Assembly: GCA_011365055.1 (NCBI GenBank)
Contig: RDOG01000017.1
Span: forward strand, 29,177 to 93,176
Source: Promethearchaeota archaeon
GTDB lineage: Archaea > Asgardarchaeota > Lokiarchaeia > Helarchaeales > RDOG01
Direction: 5' to 3'
Length of the DNA stretch: 64,000 nt
The notes beneath the pieces are model-generated. The model saw nothing but the letters and a program-made list of their open reading frames with translations. It searched no databases and had not been told where the DNA came from. Position numbers and translations under genes: made by a program. This document shows, in pieces, positions 26,241 through 35,422 of this stretch (the first letter of the stretch is position 1; each line of letters starts with the position of its first letter).

Positions 26241-26320
26241 TCTCAGGAGATTAAAATTCAGAAATATCAAGTAAATTCTCCGATATACCTTTAGAAAGCA
26301 CCTAATTATTAATCCTGAGA
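26241..26320. repeat. Imperfect inverted repeat
   Basis: TCTCAGGAGATTAA at 26241-26254 faces TTAATCCTGAGA at 26309-26320. The arms pair except for two unmatched bases, with a loop of about 54 bases. It may be a hairpin RNA, or an end of a lost mobile element; no target duplication is evident. Confidence 0.35.
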
Positions 26321-26547
26321 GAATTTTTAAAAGAGAGAAGAGTATTTTAGCGGGTGGACTCGGCTCTCGTTCCGTGGAAGGCGAGGACATAAAATTTCAA
26401 GCTAAAGTAGAAATCATAATAACCCATAATATCTTAAATCTTAAAGAATTCATAGGTGCCATGAAATTCTGCTTGAATACTTTAGAAAAGCGAGCCTTGA
26501 TGATAGAATGCATCATTCCTTTAGGTCTCTCGGGAACAAGAAAATAA
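26275..26547 (+). pseudogene. Start-less open frame, possible gene remnant with a RAMP-like Gly loop
   Basis: Ninety codons stay open on the plus strand without any upstream start codon (stop at 26272, end TAA at 26545). The translation contains SILAGGLGSRSVEGEDIKF. GGLGSRS resembles the glycine-rich loop near the end of Cas7-like RAMP proteins such as Cmr1 (GGxGSRSRRGFG), but the rest of the loop does not match. GC content of this part is higher than that of the surroundings. A random open frame of 90 codons is unlikely in such AT-rich DNA, so a decayed gene is plausible; its family is not established. An internal ATG at 26461 would give only 29 residues. Confidence 0.3.
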
Positions 26548-26767
26548 ATGTCTGCAAAAAATTTGAATAGATTAATTCAAAGGAAGTAATTCTAATTTAG
26601 GATTTTTATAGAATGCTTGGGGAAAATTAAGTTACAGTCACTGAACATATTAAAAACGCATTTAAAATTAAAAAACTAAATAAAAATAGAACTTCTAAAG
26701 CAAAAAGCTTACAATAAATATAAAATATATATCTTCACCGTGATATTTTAAAAAAATAACGAAATTT

Positions 26768-27076
26768 TTAGATGTTAGCAGACCTTCGTGTTTTTTGAGA
26801 AGAATTAAATCTAACAATTCCGCAAAATGTAGATAAACAAAAGGCAAATATGCTAAATCCAATATTGAGAAAAAAATTTAAGCGTAAATCAAAAACCATT
26901 TGTTGATAATAACGATTTCCTGAAATTCCAGATATTGAAGCAATTTGTAATGCATAATTATAATCGTTATAAATCATAAGAGCTGCCACTAAAAACATCA
27001 AACCAGCCAATGCAAAGAATATAGCGAAATAAAAATAAGTTTTATTATATTTTATTTTTAAATCTAAATCCACCAT
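26768..27076 (-). CDS. Small two-helix membrane protein
   Basis: Not recognised. A 102-residue protein with two hydrophobic helices, about 14-35 (FYFAIFFALAGLMFLVAALMI) and 68-90 (FFLNIGFSIFAFCLSTFCGI), joined by a polar loop of about 30 residues that probably faces outside. The ends are short and basic. There is no sequence feature suggesting an enzyme. It lies 68 bp downstream of the M28 peptidase gene on the same strand and could be the last gene of that transcript. Confidence 0.5.
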   Translation of the reverse strand: MVDLDLKIKYNKTYFYFAIFFALAGLMFLVAALMIYNDYNYALQIASISGISGNRYYQQMVFDLRLNFFLNIGFSIFAFCLSTFCGIVRFNSSQKTRRSANI

Positions 27077-27144
27077 TAAAACCCCGATAAATTAGTTTTT
27101 TATAACAAAAGTATTCTTTTTTAGAAAAGTTGTTTTTTCTATAT

Positions 27145-28437
27145 TTAACTTTTATTTAGTATAAATTCAATCAAATAACCGACTAACAATTTTAAAGAGT
27201 CGATTACTAATTTTTGGTTTAAATTCTGAATATTATCATTTTTACTATGTATGAAATCGCTTCCATTTATAAGCCAGTTTGTTTTATACTCATTTAACAG
27301 CCAATGTGCAAAATCAGAACCTGGATAAAGAAAGAATCCATCTTTAATTTTTATATGTAATATATCTGCAATTTTTTTTATATTATTATTAAAATTTGGT
27401 TCCATTAAAATTTTCTTCATTGGATTAATACCTTTAATATAAGTTATTGGCGATTTTTCTCCAATCATATCTATAGAGATTACTTGTAACTTATTTTTAT
27501 CATGTTCTTTTTGTGAAAAATAATACCCAGATCCGTACAAACCTAACTCTTCACCGCTAAAAAAGCAGAAAGTGATCTGATAATCTTGAAGAACTTGCAC
27601 CTGTAAAAATTTTGATAGTTCTAATAAAATAGCAACTCCAGTTCCATCATCAATAATTCCATGAGATTCATTCGTTTTAAACATCCTAGCAAGAAAAATC
27701 GTGCTGAATGCTACAAGAGATATTATTAAAATTATTAATATTAAAAAATACCAAGAAATTATAAAATTTATATGAAATATCAAGTCAGTAATAAAATTAA
27801 TTAAATAAATTAAACAATATAAAATTAGTCCACCTCCACCAATCATGCTAAATATCTTAATTGTTTTCATTGATAATTTTAAAGATATTGAATCATAATG
27901 AGCAGTGAACATTAGATGGTTCTTGGAATTTTTAGAACCAATATTTACTATTATGTTACGGCTTTTTGTCAATTCTTCTTTATTTATTCTATCATTTTCA
28001 ATCATTTCCTTAATAACAGACATTTTTTTTCGAGTATTCTTGAAAATAAATTTCATTAATACATCAAATTTTAGGATGACAAATATGATTCCAACGGGTA
28101 ACAGAAGAATAATTATAGAAATAAGGATGAAATTATCAAAAATAATAACATTTAAAATGCTTAAAAGACCCCAACAAATCAGTGCAGCTGGAGCGAGTAA
28201 ATTCATTAATGACTTCGCTTTTTTAAAATAAAATTCTTGAATTTCTGGTTCATGACCATTGGATTTTAAAGTATCAAAGATATATTTGCTTGCCTTCATT
28301 TCACCATCTGAACCCGTCAATCTTGGATAATCTAGATTTTCAAGGTGTTGAATTGGATTAAGATTTGAGCAGATATTATTAACAGTTTCAGGCAAATCAC
28401 TAGAAATTTGTTTTTTGTTATCATCTTGATTAATCAT
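27145..28437 (-). CDS. M28-family metallopeptidase with membrane segments
   Basis: A peptidase M28 (aminopeptidase Y/PA-domain-type) domain. All five zinc-site residues can be placed: His and Asp in AHYDSIS, Asp in IDDGTGVA, Glu pair in SGEELGLYGSG, Asp in SIDMIGE, and His in SDFAHWLL. Between the amino arm and the catalytic part lie hydrophobic stretches (LLAPAALICWGLLSILNVIIF; FILISIIILLLPVGIIFVIL; a further pair near FYFLILIILIISLVAF), so this is a multi-pass membrane protease; the active site may face outside. ATG at 28437 is chosen over TTG 28461 because CGGAGAA lies just before it. It sits next to a second M28 gene. Confidence 0.82.
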   Translation of the reverse strand: MINQDDNKKQISSDLPETVNNICSNLNPIQHLENLDYPRLTGSDGEMKASKYIFDTLKSNGHEPEIQEFYFKKAKSLMNLLAPAALICWGLLSILNVIIFDNFILISIIILLLPVGIIFVILKFDVLMKFIFKNTRKKMSVIKEMIENDRINKEELTKSRNIIVNIGSKNSKNHLMFTAHYDSISLKLSMKTIKIFSMIGGGGLILYCLIYLINFITDLIFHINFIISWYFLILIILIISLVAFSTIFLARMFKTNESHGIIDDGTGVAILLELSKFLQVQVLQDYQITFCFFSGEELGLYGSGYYFSQKEHDKNKLQVISIDMIGEKSPITYIKGINPMKKILMEPNFNNNIKKIADILHIKIKDGFFLYPGSDFAHWLLNEYKTNWLINGSDFIHSKNDNIQNLNQKLVIDSLKLLVGYLIEFILNKS

Positions 28438-28537
28438 CTTAAATATTCTCCGAGCTGACAATTTAAACTAAACACATATTAAATGTTTGCCAAATTTTCT
28501 AATATCAGAAAAAGAAAAAGATTATTAAAGATTTGAA

Positions 28538-29824
28538 TTAATATTTCGCCAAATCCTTATCTAACTTGTCCAAAAATACGAGTATCACCTCGATCAAGTA
28601 TCTCATTGGAGCTGATCGAATATTCTTAGGATTATCTTCAAGAGAATGATAACAAAGTGGCCAATGATCATCTTTATCAGCTCCAATAAAAGCAATTGCT
28701 TCGTATTTTTTTTCACTAAATCGCATTGCATCGGTTCCCGCAAAATCTTGCGCAGAGACACCCATTTTACAGAATTTTTCTCCAGAAAGTGCAATCATTA
28801 CCAAACATGCTTTATAAGCTTCTTCAAACCGTGTAACGAGTTCCTTACTATGTTCTACAAAATGCATCTGTTCAGCACTAATGAATCCTATAATATCCGC
28901 GACCCCAACAGATTCAGGTATTAATGCATATGCATTCTTTAATATTTTTAATTCATCACCATATTTTTTAACGAATGCCTTAGAACCACGTTGTCCTGCC
29001 TCTTCGGCTCCAAATGCACCACACCATAATTCAATATAGTCATATTTTTTGTTATTTTTTAAAATCCAATTTGCTACACCCATGGCTATTGCAGTTCCAG
29101 AAAGATTATCATTTGCACCCATAACAGGATTCGTAAAAAATTGAGTATTTAATAAAACATATGCCATAAATGGAAATGTACCTAGAAAGATGAGCCAAAA
29201 GATATTGAAATAAATTGGAAAAGGACCAATCGAGACCCAACTAAATAAGCCAAGCATGAAAGGGTTAAAAGGAGCAAATAGGGTGATTATAGAAATGATC
29301 ATAAACACGACCCAAATGCCGATGGTACCAAAAACATATTTCAAAATAGATCTACGTGTTTTTTGGAATAATGGAAAAACATTTGCACTGTCAACATGCC
29401 CACCAATAATGACTAGTTTTCGAGTTTCTTTATTGGAGTTGATTTTTCCAAATACATTTTGAGATCGTTCCTTTTTAAATAAAGGATCAATGAATTCTTT
29501 CATCATCGGAAATTCAATAAAAAATACTAGTAATGAAAATATTGTTAATATAGGAACGATAATTGGTAAAATGGGATAAAGTCCGAGACACATTATTAAA
29601 CATATAAAGGGAATTTTTACAAATCCTTGAGGATATGCTCCCGGATGACAATAAAAATCATCATAAAATACTTCATCACAACCGATTCTTGATAGCTGAT
29701 CTCCAATATCCTTTATAGCATTTAATTCGGCTTGAGAACAAGGTGGTCGAGGTCCATATTTATCACATATATCTTTAATGAAATTATAAACGTAATCTTG
29801 ATCCTCTATTTTAGTTTTCATCAT
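28538..29824 (-). CDS. Second M28-family metallopeptidase with membrane segments
   Basis: A 428-residue M28-like protein. Metal motifs: GGHVDSAN, GANDNLSGTAIA, CGAFGAEEAGQRG and SAQDFAGTDAMRF. The last two differ from the canonical HWL-type ending; a terminal His (DHWPLCYHS) is available. Two blocks of hydrophobic helices interrupt the domain (PFICLIMCLGLYPILPIIVPIL; FGTIGIWVVFMIISIITLF and neighbours), so the architecture matches its downstream neighbour, though sequence identity looks low. The start is the doubled ATG at 29824/29821 behind GGAAGGAT. The Toprim gene ends one base upstream, which suggests translational coupling. Confidence 0.78.
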   Translation of the reverse strand: MMKTKIEDQDYVYNFIKDICDKYGPRPPCSQAELNAIKDIGDQLSRIGCDEVFYDDFYCHPGAYPQGFVKIPFICLIMCLGLYPILPIIVPILTIFSLLVFFIEFPMMKEFIDPLFKKERSQNVFGKINSNKETRKLVIIGGHVDSANVFPLFQKTRRSILKYVFGTIGIWVVFMIISIITLFAPFNPFMLGLFSWVSIGPFPIYFNIFWLIFLGTFPFMAYVLLNTQFFTNPVMGANDNLSGTAIAMGVANWILKNNKKYDYIELWCGAFGAEEAGQRGSKAFVKKYGDELKILKNAYALIPESVGVADIIGFISAEQMHFVEHSKELVTRFEEAYKACLVMIALSGEKFCKMGVSAQDFAGTDAMRFSEKKYEAIAFIGADKDDHWPLCYHSLEDNPKNIRSAPMRYLIEVILVFLDKLDKDLAKY

Positions 29825-30235
29825 TTATCCTTCCAATTTTAATTTTAGATACAAAGATATGACAGATTCTATATCTTTACAAAATTTCTTGAAATATAAT
29901 TTTAATTTGTTTCGATAATCTAGGTTAATTTCAACATTTTTTACCCGTAATAATTCATTAAGTCTTTTTGCCATAGTTTCTCCTTTTCTATCAAAATCAG
30001 TTAGAATTATAAAACCATTTACTTCAGGAAGAATTTCAATAAAATTAACCAAGCTTTTTTGTCCTATCTCAACAATATTTCTATTAATTCCAATCATTTG
30101 TAGCTTTTTCTTATCTTTTTTCCCTTCAATGACCAGAATATAATGATTATTTAATTTAGTTTTTATTTCTTCAAAAATTTTAACAATTTCTTCCCTATTT
30201 TGCTCAAGAATACGGGGAATTTTCATTTGATTCAT
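29825..30235 (-). CDS. Toprim-domain protein (UPF0292-like)
   Basis: A 136-residue protein with a Toprim fold: the conserved Glu in LVIEGKKDKKKL, then GQKSLVNF, and the DxD motif LTDFDRKGETMAKRL. A second acidic position follows. Stand-alone Toprim proteins of this size are conserved in archaea (UPF0292) and relate to RNase M5 and primase Toprim domains. They are thought to act on nucleic acids, but no activity is proven. It is the first gene of a pair with the M28 protease, with stop and start abutting at 29825/29824. ATG at 30235 preferred to TTG 30238. Confidence 0.8.
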   Translation of the reverse strand: MNQMKIPRILEQNREEIVKIFEEIKTKLNNHYILVIEGKKDKKKLQMIGINRNIVEIGQKSLVNFIEILPEVNGFIILTDFDRKGETMAKRLNELLRVKNVEINLDYRNKLKLYFKKFCKDIESVISLYLKLKLEG

Positions 30236-30365
30236 CAAAAGATTGTTATTTTATGACTTTATAAATAATCATTTTTTAAGCTAATAAAATATAATTTATG
30301 GAAATAATAATGAAATCATATTATTCAAGATTTTTTATAGATGTGTAAATTAACATTAGATTTTA

Positions 30366-30767
30366 TTGGGGTTTGTTAATAAATTGATTGTAATTGAGGA
30401 AAGATTTAGTTCATTAGCAAATAAAATTGGTCAAGTTTCTAACATGATAAAAGATTTTATTAAAGATAATCCTCCTGAATTTCTCAACATGAGCTTTAAA
30501 GTTAATTTAATAATTGATAATAAAGATTATTGTTTCATAATTAGTCAAGAAAATAGTAGTTTTGAAAAAGGTCATAATAAATTTACAGAATTTAAGGTAA
30601 TTGCATCATCAAAATTTTGGTTAGATGTTTTTGATGGTAATTACACGTTCTTTGGGGGCTATGCTGAAGGATTGGTAGAAATTCCAAACTTTAAACCGCA
30701 TAGATATAAAGTTTTTTTAATTTCTGGATTAATTTCAATGTTATTAAATATGAATATGAATTTTTAG
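30366..30767 (+). CDS. SCP2-like small protein
   Basis: A 133-residue protein. The middle and end, with FKVNLIIDNKDYCFII, FKVIASSKFWLDVFDGNYTFFGGYAEGLVEI, have the strand-helix order of the SCP2 sterol-transfer fold, including a segment like the 'aseedfl..l.g...p...f..Gkl.v.Gd' stretch. This recognition is weak. SCP2 domains bind acyl chains or sterol-like lipids. Start is TTG at 30366 with no clear ribosome site. Ten bases separate its stop from the start of the MmgE/PrpD gene, so the two are probably cotranscribed, which may put a lipid-like substrate next to that enzyme; this is speculation. Confidence 0.45.
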   Translation: MGFVNKLIVIEERFSSLANKIGQVSNMIKDFIKDNPPEFLNMSFKVNLIIDNKDYCFIISQENSSFEKGHNKFTEFKVIASSKFWLDVFDGNYTFFGGYAEGLVEIPNFKPHRYKVFLISGLISMLLNMNMNF

Positions 30768-30777
30768 GGTATATAGA

Positions 30778-32316
30778 ATGGTAAAATCAAAATTTAAAGG
30801 AAAAAAAATAAATAAATCCAATATTTCTAAACCCAAACAAAAAAATATTGAGATTCATAAGACAAAAAGTCAAAACATGGCTGATTGGATAATTAATTTG
30901 AAATATGATGAAATTCCTAAAAAAATAATCCAATTAGCGAAACAACAGTTATTTGGCATGTTAGGAGCTTGTTATGCAGGTTCAACAACAATAGGAGGAA
31001 GAATTCTAAAAAAAGCTATCATGGAACAACATAATATCAAAGAAGCATCAATTTTGCCAACTGGAGAAAAAATAACTGCTTTAAATGCTTTTTATTTAAA
31101 TGCGGCTTTTGCAATGGCTTTGGATTATGATGATTATTTGGGAACAGTCCATACTGGAACTAGTTCATATGCTATTAGTTTAGCATATGGAGAGAAACAT
31201 GATATTTCTGGAAAAGAATTTTTAATTAATTTAATTATTGGTAATGAAATTGGTGGACGAGTCGGTCTTGCAATATATCCTCCTGGAGAAGGGCAGATGC
31301 AAAGTTTCATACATTGTTGTCAAGGTGTTGCTAATGTTGGAAGAATTATAGGTTTAACAAGTGAACAGATGGCTAATGCATTTGGAATCGCAATGTATCA
31401 AGCTCCTCTGCCGGTACCAAGAGGATTTTTTGGACCTCATTCAAAACTGTTAACCTCTTCTATTCCCGGTAAATTAGGAATAGAGGCAGCTCTTTTTGCA
31501 AAGCATGGATTTACAGGAGCTTTAGATATTTTTGAAAACCCACAAGGATTTTGTGCATACAATTCAGAAGCCAATTTCATCAAGGTATTAGACAATGATT
31601 TAGGAAAAGCTTGGTTAACAGAAACGTTAAGTTTTAAAATATATCCAGGATGTGCTTATGTTGATGCAATTGGAGACGCAATATTAAACGTCTTAGCAAG
31701 AGTAAGGGAAAAAACAGGGAAAGAATTAGATTATCAGGAGATAAATAGTATTCAAATTCATAATTCCTTATTATCTTCAATGATGGATGATATGTCAAAA
31801 CCTTTTAATAGCATTGATGAACTCAAAAGAACGAAGTCAGCAGTAGCAGTTAATTTTTATCAACCAATAAATGTAGCACTCATATTAATAGAAAAACAAT
31901 TTACTAAAGATAATTTAGAAATTAATAAAATCACTGATCCCGATGTTCATAAACTTGCAGAAAAAGTTATAGTTAAAACAGATATTGGTATGAGCGCAAA
32001 GAGTGCTGAAATTGTTCCATTTACTGACATTGAACGAAAAAATTTTAAATTAAGTGATTGGGACTTATCTAATTGGAAGATGTATTGTGGTTGTAAGCTA
32101 AAAATTACTATGAAGGATGGAACAAAATGGACATCTAAAGTAAATATACCTATTGGAGCAGCGGGAGGAGAACAAGTTCCAATGGAGAAAAAGTTTGAGC
32201 AAGAAGCAAGATTTATTGGAATTAAAAAAGAACAGATCAAAGAAGCTATTGAAAAAATAAATAATTTAGAAAAGATAAATATTAATGATTTAATACCTTT
32301 TATAATCAATTTTTAA
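30778..32316 (+). CDS. MmgE/PrpD-family protein
   Basis: A 512-residue member of the MmgE/PrpD family (2-methylcitrate dehydratase, cis-aconitate decarboxylase and relatives). Recognisable segments: QQLFGMLGACYAGS, FYLNAAFAMALDYDDY, GNEIGGRVGLA, PHSKLLTSSIPGKLG and KIYPGCAYVDA. The first 28 residues, rich in Lys and Asn, are an extra basic extension. The typical DDT motif of active dehydratases reads DYDDY here. Methylcitrate synthase and lyase are not encoded in the window, so the methylcitrate cycle is not supported. It follows an SCP2-like gene by ten bases. Confidence 0.82.
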   Translation: MVKSKFKGKKINKSNISKPKQKNIEIHKTKSQNMADWIINLKYDEIPKKIIQLAKQQLFGMLGACYAGSTTIGGRILKKAIMEQHNIKEASILPTGEKITALNAFYLNAAFAMALDYDDYLGTVHTGTSSYAISLAYGEKHDISGKEFLINLIIGNEIGGRVGLAIYPPGEGQMQSFIHCCQGVANVGRIIGLTSEQMANAFGIAMYQAPLPVPRGFFGPHSKLLTSSIPGKLGIEAALFAKHGFTGALDIFENPQGFCAYNSEANFIKVLDNDLGKAWLTETLSFKIYPGCAYVDAIGDAILNVLARVREKTGKELDYQEINSIQIHNSLLSSMMDDMSKPFNSIDELKRTKSAVAVNFYQPINVALILIEKQFTKDNLEINKITDPDVHKLAEKVIVKTDIGMSAKSAEIVPFTDIERKNFKLSDWDLSNWKMYCGCKLKITMKDGTKWTSKVNIPIGAAGGEQVPMEKKFEQEARFIGIKKEQIKEAIEKINNLEKININDLIPFIINF

Positions 32317-32340
32317 AAAGAAAAAAGAAAAAAAAATAAA

Positions 32341-34116
32341 TTAAAATTCTACTTCAGGATCCTCTTCTTCATAATCTCCTGTGCCTTTTATCGTATATGT
32401 GAGAGTAACTTCCGCTCCGGCTCCTACATTAGTCAAATTCCAAGTAATTTTTGTACCTTCATCAATGTCAGTACTTTCAGGTTTTATTTCTTCTGGAGAC
32501 CAATTGACTAAAACGAAGTTTTGTGGAATTTTTTCTGCTATTTTACATTTTTGTACTGGTACTTCTCCTTTATTTTGGAAAACAACGTTAATTACAAATT
32601 CTCCTTCTTCCCCACCTGGTCTTACTTGTTTAAATGCTCGATATCTTCGTCTAACTTGTTTTGCAATGAATTTAAGGTCGGGAATTGTACTTTTAACGGG
32701 CGGACCAGGGGGTTTGACGTTAAAGTTTGCTTCCAATGGACACGGATAATTGTTTGGGCTTGGGTCCCAAGCAATTAAAGGATATCTTACAATAAAATCA
32801 TCATTAGGAGCTAATACACTCGTATTTTTAGTAATATCGGGAATTTCTATGGTTAATTGATGTTGCATTTTTGGATCATCATTGTTAGGTTCCAATTCTA
32901 AAAGAACGCCTTGAGAAACCTTGCTTGATCTAATGAATACATCGATTTGATCTAGAGAGGGAGGTTTAAAACCATTTGGAATTGTATCAATGATATTAAT
33001 TGCTGAAAGAGGAGATGATCCAGAATTCTTTATCAAAATTTCGACATTTATATCAGTCTTTGCATGGGCATTGATCTCTTGAGGAGTTACTATTTTTCTT
33101 GCATCAATTGCAGAAACAGGAATGATATCAGCTGTTTTAGAAATGTGACCAATCACTCTTTTTACGATTTGAGTATCTACCTTAAATTTATTTGTTTTCG
33201 TGAATTTTGGAGGACTTGAAGATTTAACGAGAAAATCTTTCGACCAATTATGTTTGGGGGGCAGTACCACAGAAGGATTTTCTTCAAGAATAGTTTCTAA
33301 TGTAGTTTCCTTTTTATGTTGTACCATCACTTGATTAAGTGTCACTTCAAAATCGCTTGTATTTTCAAATTCGACAGTGCATTCCCATTCACCTTGTTTA
33401 TCCATGGATTCGGATTTTTCTAGTGCAAATATGCTCTCTGCTACAGATTGGAGAGATGGCACGAGTTTTGATCTTTGAACATTTTCGATTTGATAATCAA
33501 CGTCGATTGCACCTGCTGAACTGGGTTCTGTAGTTAAGGGATTTGCACCCGCTCTAAAGCTGAGAATTTGTTCTCCACCTGGAGCGATTGAAACATCAGT
33601 CCAATGAACGGTTCGGCTACTTTCATCATAATTTGCGTTTCCGGAACTCGTGGATTCAATAACTGGACTATCATATACTTCAGGTATTATTTTCTTGAGA
33701 TTAACTTTAGAAGTCGGTTCTTTAGAATTATTTTTTAATTTTAATACAAATTTCGTTGGACTTCTTTTATTTAAAACAAAATTCCAATTAGTTTCATCCC
33801 CTTTTTCAAAATAAGTGTCAATAATTTCTGTTAATTCAATCAGGGGTTTATATGAAACATCTTGCTCCTGAATTTTGTAAGAAATTATATTTTTACCTTC
33901 AGGTTTTATTTCCCCGATTTTTTCCTCAACATCCGCAATATTAGTGGTTTCAATCCCTTTAATAACACGAACAGCGTTCCAAATTCTGTTAGTTTTTGAC
34001 GGATTTATCACAGAAAAATTCCCAGTAATGTCAATATTTTCTTGTATGCCTTTTCCTGAGAGTTTCGTTTCTTCTTTTTCGACAATTTCCAATATTACTT
34101 TATTTACTTCAGACAT
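32341..34116 (-). CDS. Large multi-domain protein with DUF11/CARDB-like beta sandwiches, apparently cytoplasmic
   Basis: A 591-residue protein made of repeated beta-sandwich units. Each has a strand pair with the N-x-G/S turn typical of DUF11: FVLKLKNNSKEPTSKV, VEFENTSDFEVTLN, ILIKNSGSSPLSAINIIDTIPNGF, VVFQNKGEVPVQKCKIAEKIP. DUF11 units are normally found on the cell surface behind a signal peptide. Here the amino end starts MSEVNKVILEIVEKEETKLSG and contains no hydrophobic segment, and there is no anchor at the end (acidic EDPEVEF). So it is probably cytosolic or exported without a standard signal. ATG at 34116 follows GGTGA by five bases. The role is unknown. Confidence 0.65.
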   Translation of the reverse strand: MSEVNKVILEIVEKEETKLSGKGIQENIDITGNFSVINPSKTNRIWNAVRVIKGIETTNIADVEEKIGEIKPEGKNIISYKIQEQDVSYKPLIELTEIIDTYFEKGDETNWNFVLNKRSPTKFVLKLKNNSKEPTSKVNLKKIIPEVYDSPVIESTSSGNANYDESSRTVHWTDVSIAPGGEQILSFRAGANPLTTEPSSAGAIDVDYQIENVQRSKLVPSLQSVAESIFALEKSESMDKQGEWECTVEFENTSDFEVTLNQVMVQHKKETTLETILEENPSVVLPPKHNWSKDFLVKSSSPPKFTKTNKFKVDTQIVKRVIGHISKTADIIPVSAIDARKIVTPQEINAHAKTDINVEILIKNSGSSPLSAINIIDTIPNGFKPPSLDQIDVFIRSSKVSQGVLLELEPNNDDPKMQHQLTIEIPDITKNTSVLAPNDDFIVRYPLIAWDPSPNNYPCPLEANFNVKPPGPPVKSTIPDLKFIAKQVRRRYRAFKQVRPGGEEGEFVINVVFQNKGEVPVQKCKIAEKIPQNFVLVNWSPEEIKPESTDIDEGTKITWNLTNVGAGAEVTLTYTIKGTGDYEEEDPEVEF

Positions 34117-34380
34117 AAAATTCACCGGAATTGATCATTTTGATTTATTTTCAAGTGAAATGCAAAAATATAGCGTTTTAGGTGCTTTTTTTTGCTATTG
34201 TTTAACTTGATGTACATGAATATTTACAGTTGTGTATCTTTATAATATTGCAATTAATTTAAATGATCCGAAAAAAGAATAGCCAGAATTACTAGTATTT
34301 TTAAAGAACTCATATTAATAAGACAAAGATATAAATCTGAAGAATTAAGAAAAAAAAAATATTTTAAGATTATTAGATAT

Positions 34381-34394
34381 GGTGATTAAAAATT
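34381..34394 (+). promoter_or_regulatory. Ribosome-binding site with apparent ATT start
   Basis: GGTGA at 34381-34385 is followed six bases later by ATT at 34392, in frame with the PRPP-synthetase-like gene. The same GGTGA with four to six spacer bases precedes ATG in many genes of this window. The next usable canonical codon, TTG at 34458, has no such site. Confidence 0.4.
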
Positions 34395-35408
34395 TCAGAC
34401 ACTATTATTTTAATTAATGAGAATTCAGAGTTTAATGTAACCAATCTAGCTTCTAAGTTGAAATCTGAGATAGTAGAATATTTTGGATCTGAATTTAAAA
34501 CTAAAGATCCAGTAGTTTATATAGAAAAAGATGAAACTGAAAGATTAAAAGGTAAAAATATACTATATGTTCAAAGTCTTTATCCAGATACGGGCAGTAG
34601 AATTAATGATTTTAATTTTACATTAGATTTATTATTTGAAGTTGATAAAAAAGGTAATAAAAAGATAGATTTCAATAAATTGATAATTTATTTTCCCGTT
34701 TCTACTTTTTTAAGATCTGATGCTCGATATTTTGATGCACAACCAAATAAATTATATGCGAATGCTATAACGGTGTTTGGTAAATATTTAAAGCCATATA
34801 TTGAGAAATTCCCAAATAAAATAATTGGAATCATCATGGTTGATGCGCATTTACACAGATATAATTTAAAAGAACTTAGTGAAACATTTGGAGTAAAAAT
34901 TTATAACGTTTCAGCAATACCACCTTTAGCACAAGTATTATTTGATTATATATCAGATATAAGTACTCCAATTCTAATAGCACCCGATGAAGAAGCGGAT
35001 CAATGGGCAGCACAATTAAGAAATATTTTAAATTCTAATTTCAAAGATGTAAAAGTTATTCAATTATATAAACATCGATGGGGAGATGGTCAAGTTTCCA
35101 TTATTGAATCAAGTGAATTATCTTTAGTCACGGGAAAAACCGTAATAATCTATGATGACATGATTGGTACAGGAGGAACGCTTATAAGAACCATCGAACG
35201 TGTAAAGGACTATCATCCAGCTGAAATAATTGTCTTAACAACACATCTCTATCCAATGGGCGCGCAAAGAATTATTAAAGAGGATATAGTCTCATTTATA
35301 ATCACCACGAATACTATAAACAGGTTTATAGAATCAAGGAAGATTAAGACGGTATCCCTTGGCAGAACTATTAGTAAAATAGTTGAAAATGTTCTTGAAG
35401 AGAATTAG
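34392..35408 (+). CDS. PRPP-synthetase-like phosphoribosyl pyrophosphokinase
   Basis: The carboxy half has VIIYDDMIGTGGTLIRTIERV, the PRPP-binding loop, and VLTTHLYPMGAQRI, both standard for ribose-phosphate pyrophosphokinase. The amino half has FPVSTFLRSDARYF, equivalent to the ATP-side stretch, and MVDAHLHRY in place of VDPHxxQ. The amino end is a problem: the frame reads ISDTIILINENSEF from 34392 and this looks coding, yet no ATG, GTG or TTG lies between the upstream stop at 34383 and TTG at 34458. Either ATT is the start, behind GGTGA, or one A is surplus in the run at 34388-34392, since removing it joins the frame to an ATG at 34379 (MVIKISDTII). The gene is monocistronic. It makes PRPP from ribose 5-phosphate, if the active site is intact. 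Confidence 0.8.
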   Translation: MSDTIILINENSEFNVTNLASKLKSEIVEYFGSEFKTKDPVVYIEKDETERLKGKNILYVQSLYPDTGSRINDFNFTLDLLFEVDKKGNKKIDFNKLIIYFPVSTFLRSDARYFDAQPNKLYANAITVFGKYLKPYIEKFPNKIIGIIMVDAHLHRYNLKELSETFGVKIYNVSAIPPLAQVLFDYISDISTPILIAPDEEADQWAAQLRNILNSNFKDVKVIQLYKHRWGDGQVSIIESSELSLVTGKTVIIYDDMIGTGGTLIRTIERVKDYHPAEIIVLTTHLYPMGAQRIIKEDIVSFIITTNTINRFIESRKIKTVSLGRTISKIVENVLEEN

Positions 35409-35422
35409 ATGCATGAATTTAA

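Larger units (their letters stand above)
26052..26767. other. Decayed or non-coding region, 700 bp
   Basis: A gap between two minus-strand genes, more structured than other gaps. It contains an inverted repeat (26241-26254 with 26309-26320), an unusually GC-rich stretch (26350-26390) for this genome, and a 90-codon open frame without a start codon described separately. The rest is broken by frequent stops. No tRNA, RNase P or SRP RNA motif was recognised. Confidence 0.4.

Noticed and set aside
26340..26400. GC-rich text considered as a sugar nucleotidyltransferase start (LAGGLGSR).
   Set aside because: The motif lacks the downstream residues (typically a Thr and Lys-Pro) of nucleotidyltransferases, and the frame has no start and ends after 90 codons.
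30778..32316. 2-methylcitrate dehydratase of the methylcitrate cycle.
   Set aside because: Methylcitrate synthase and methylisocitrate lyase are not in the window and the family has several activities; only the family name is supported.
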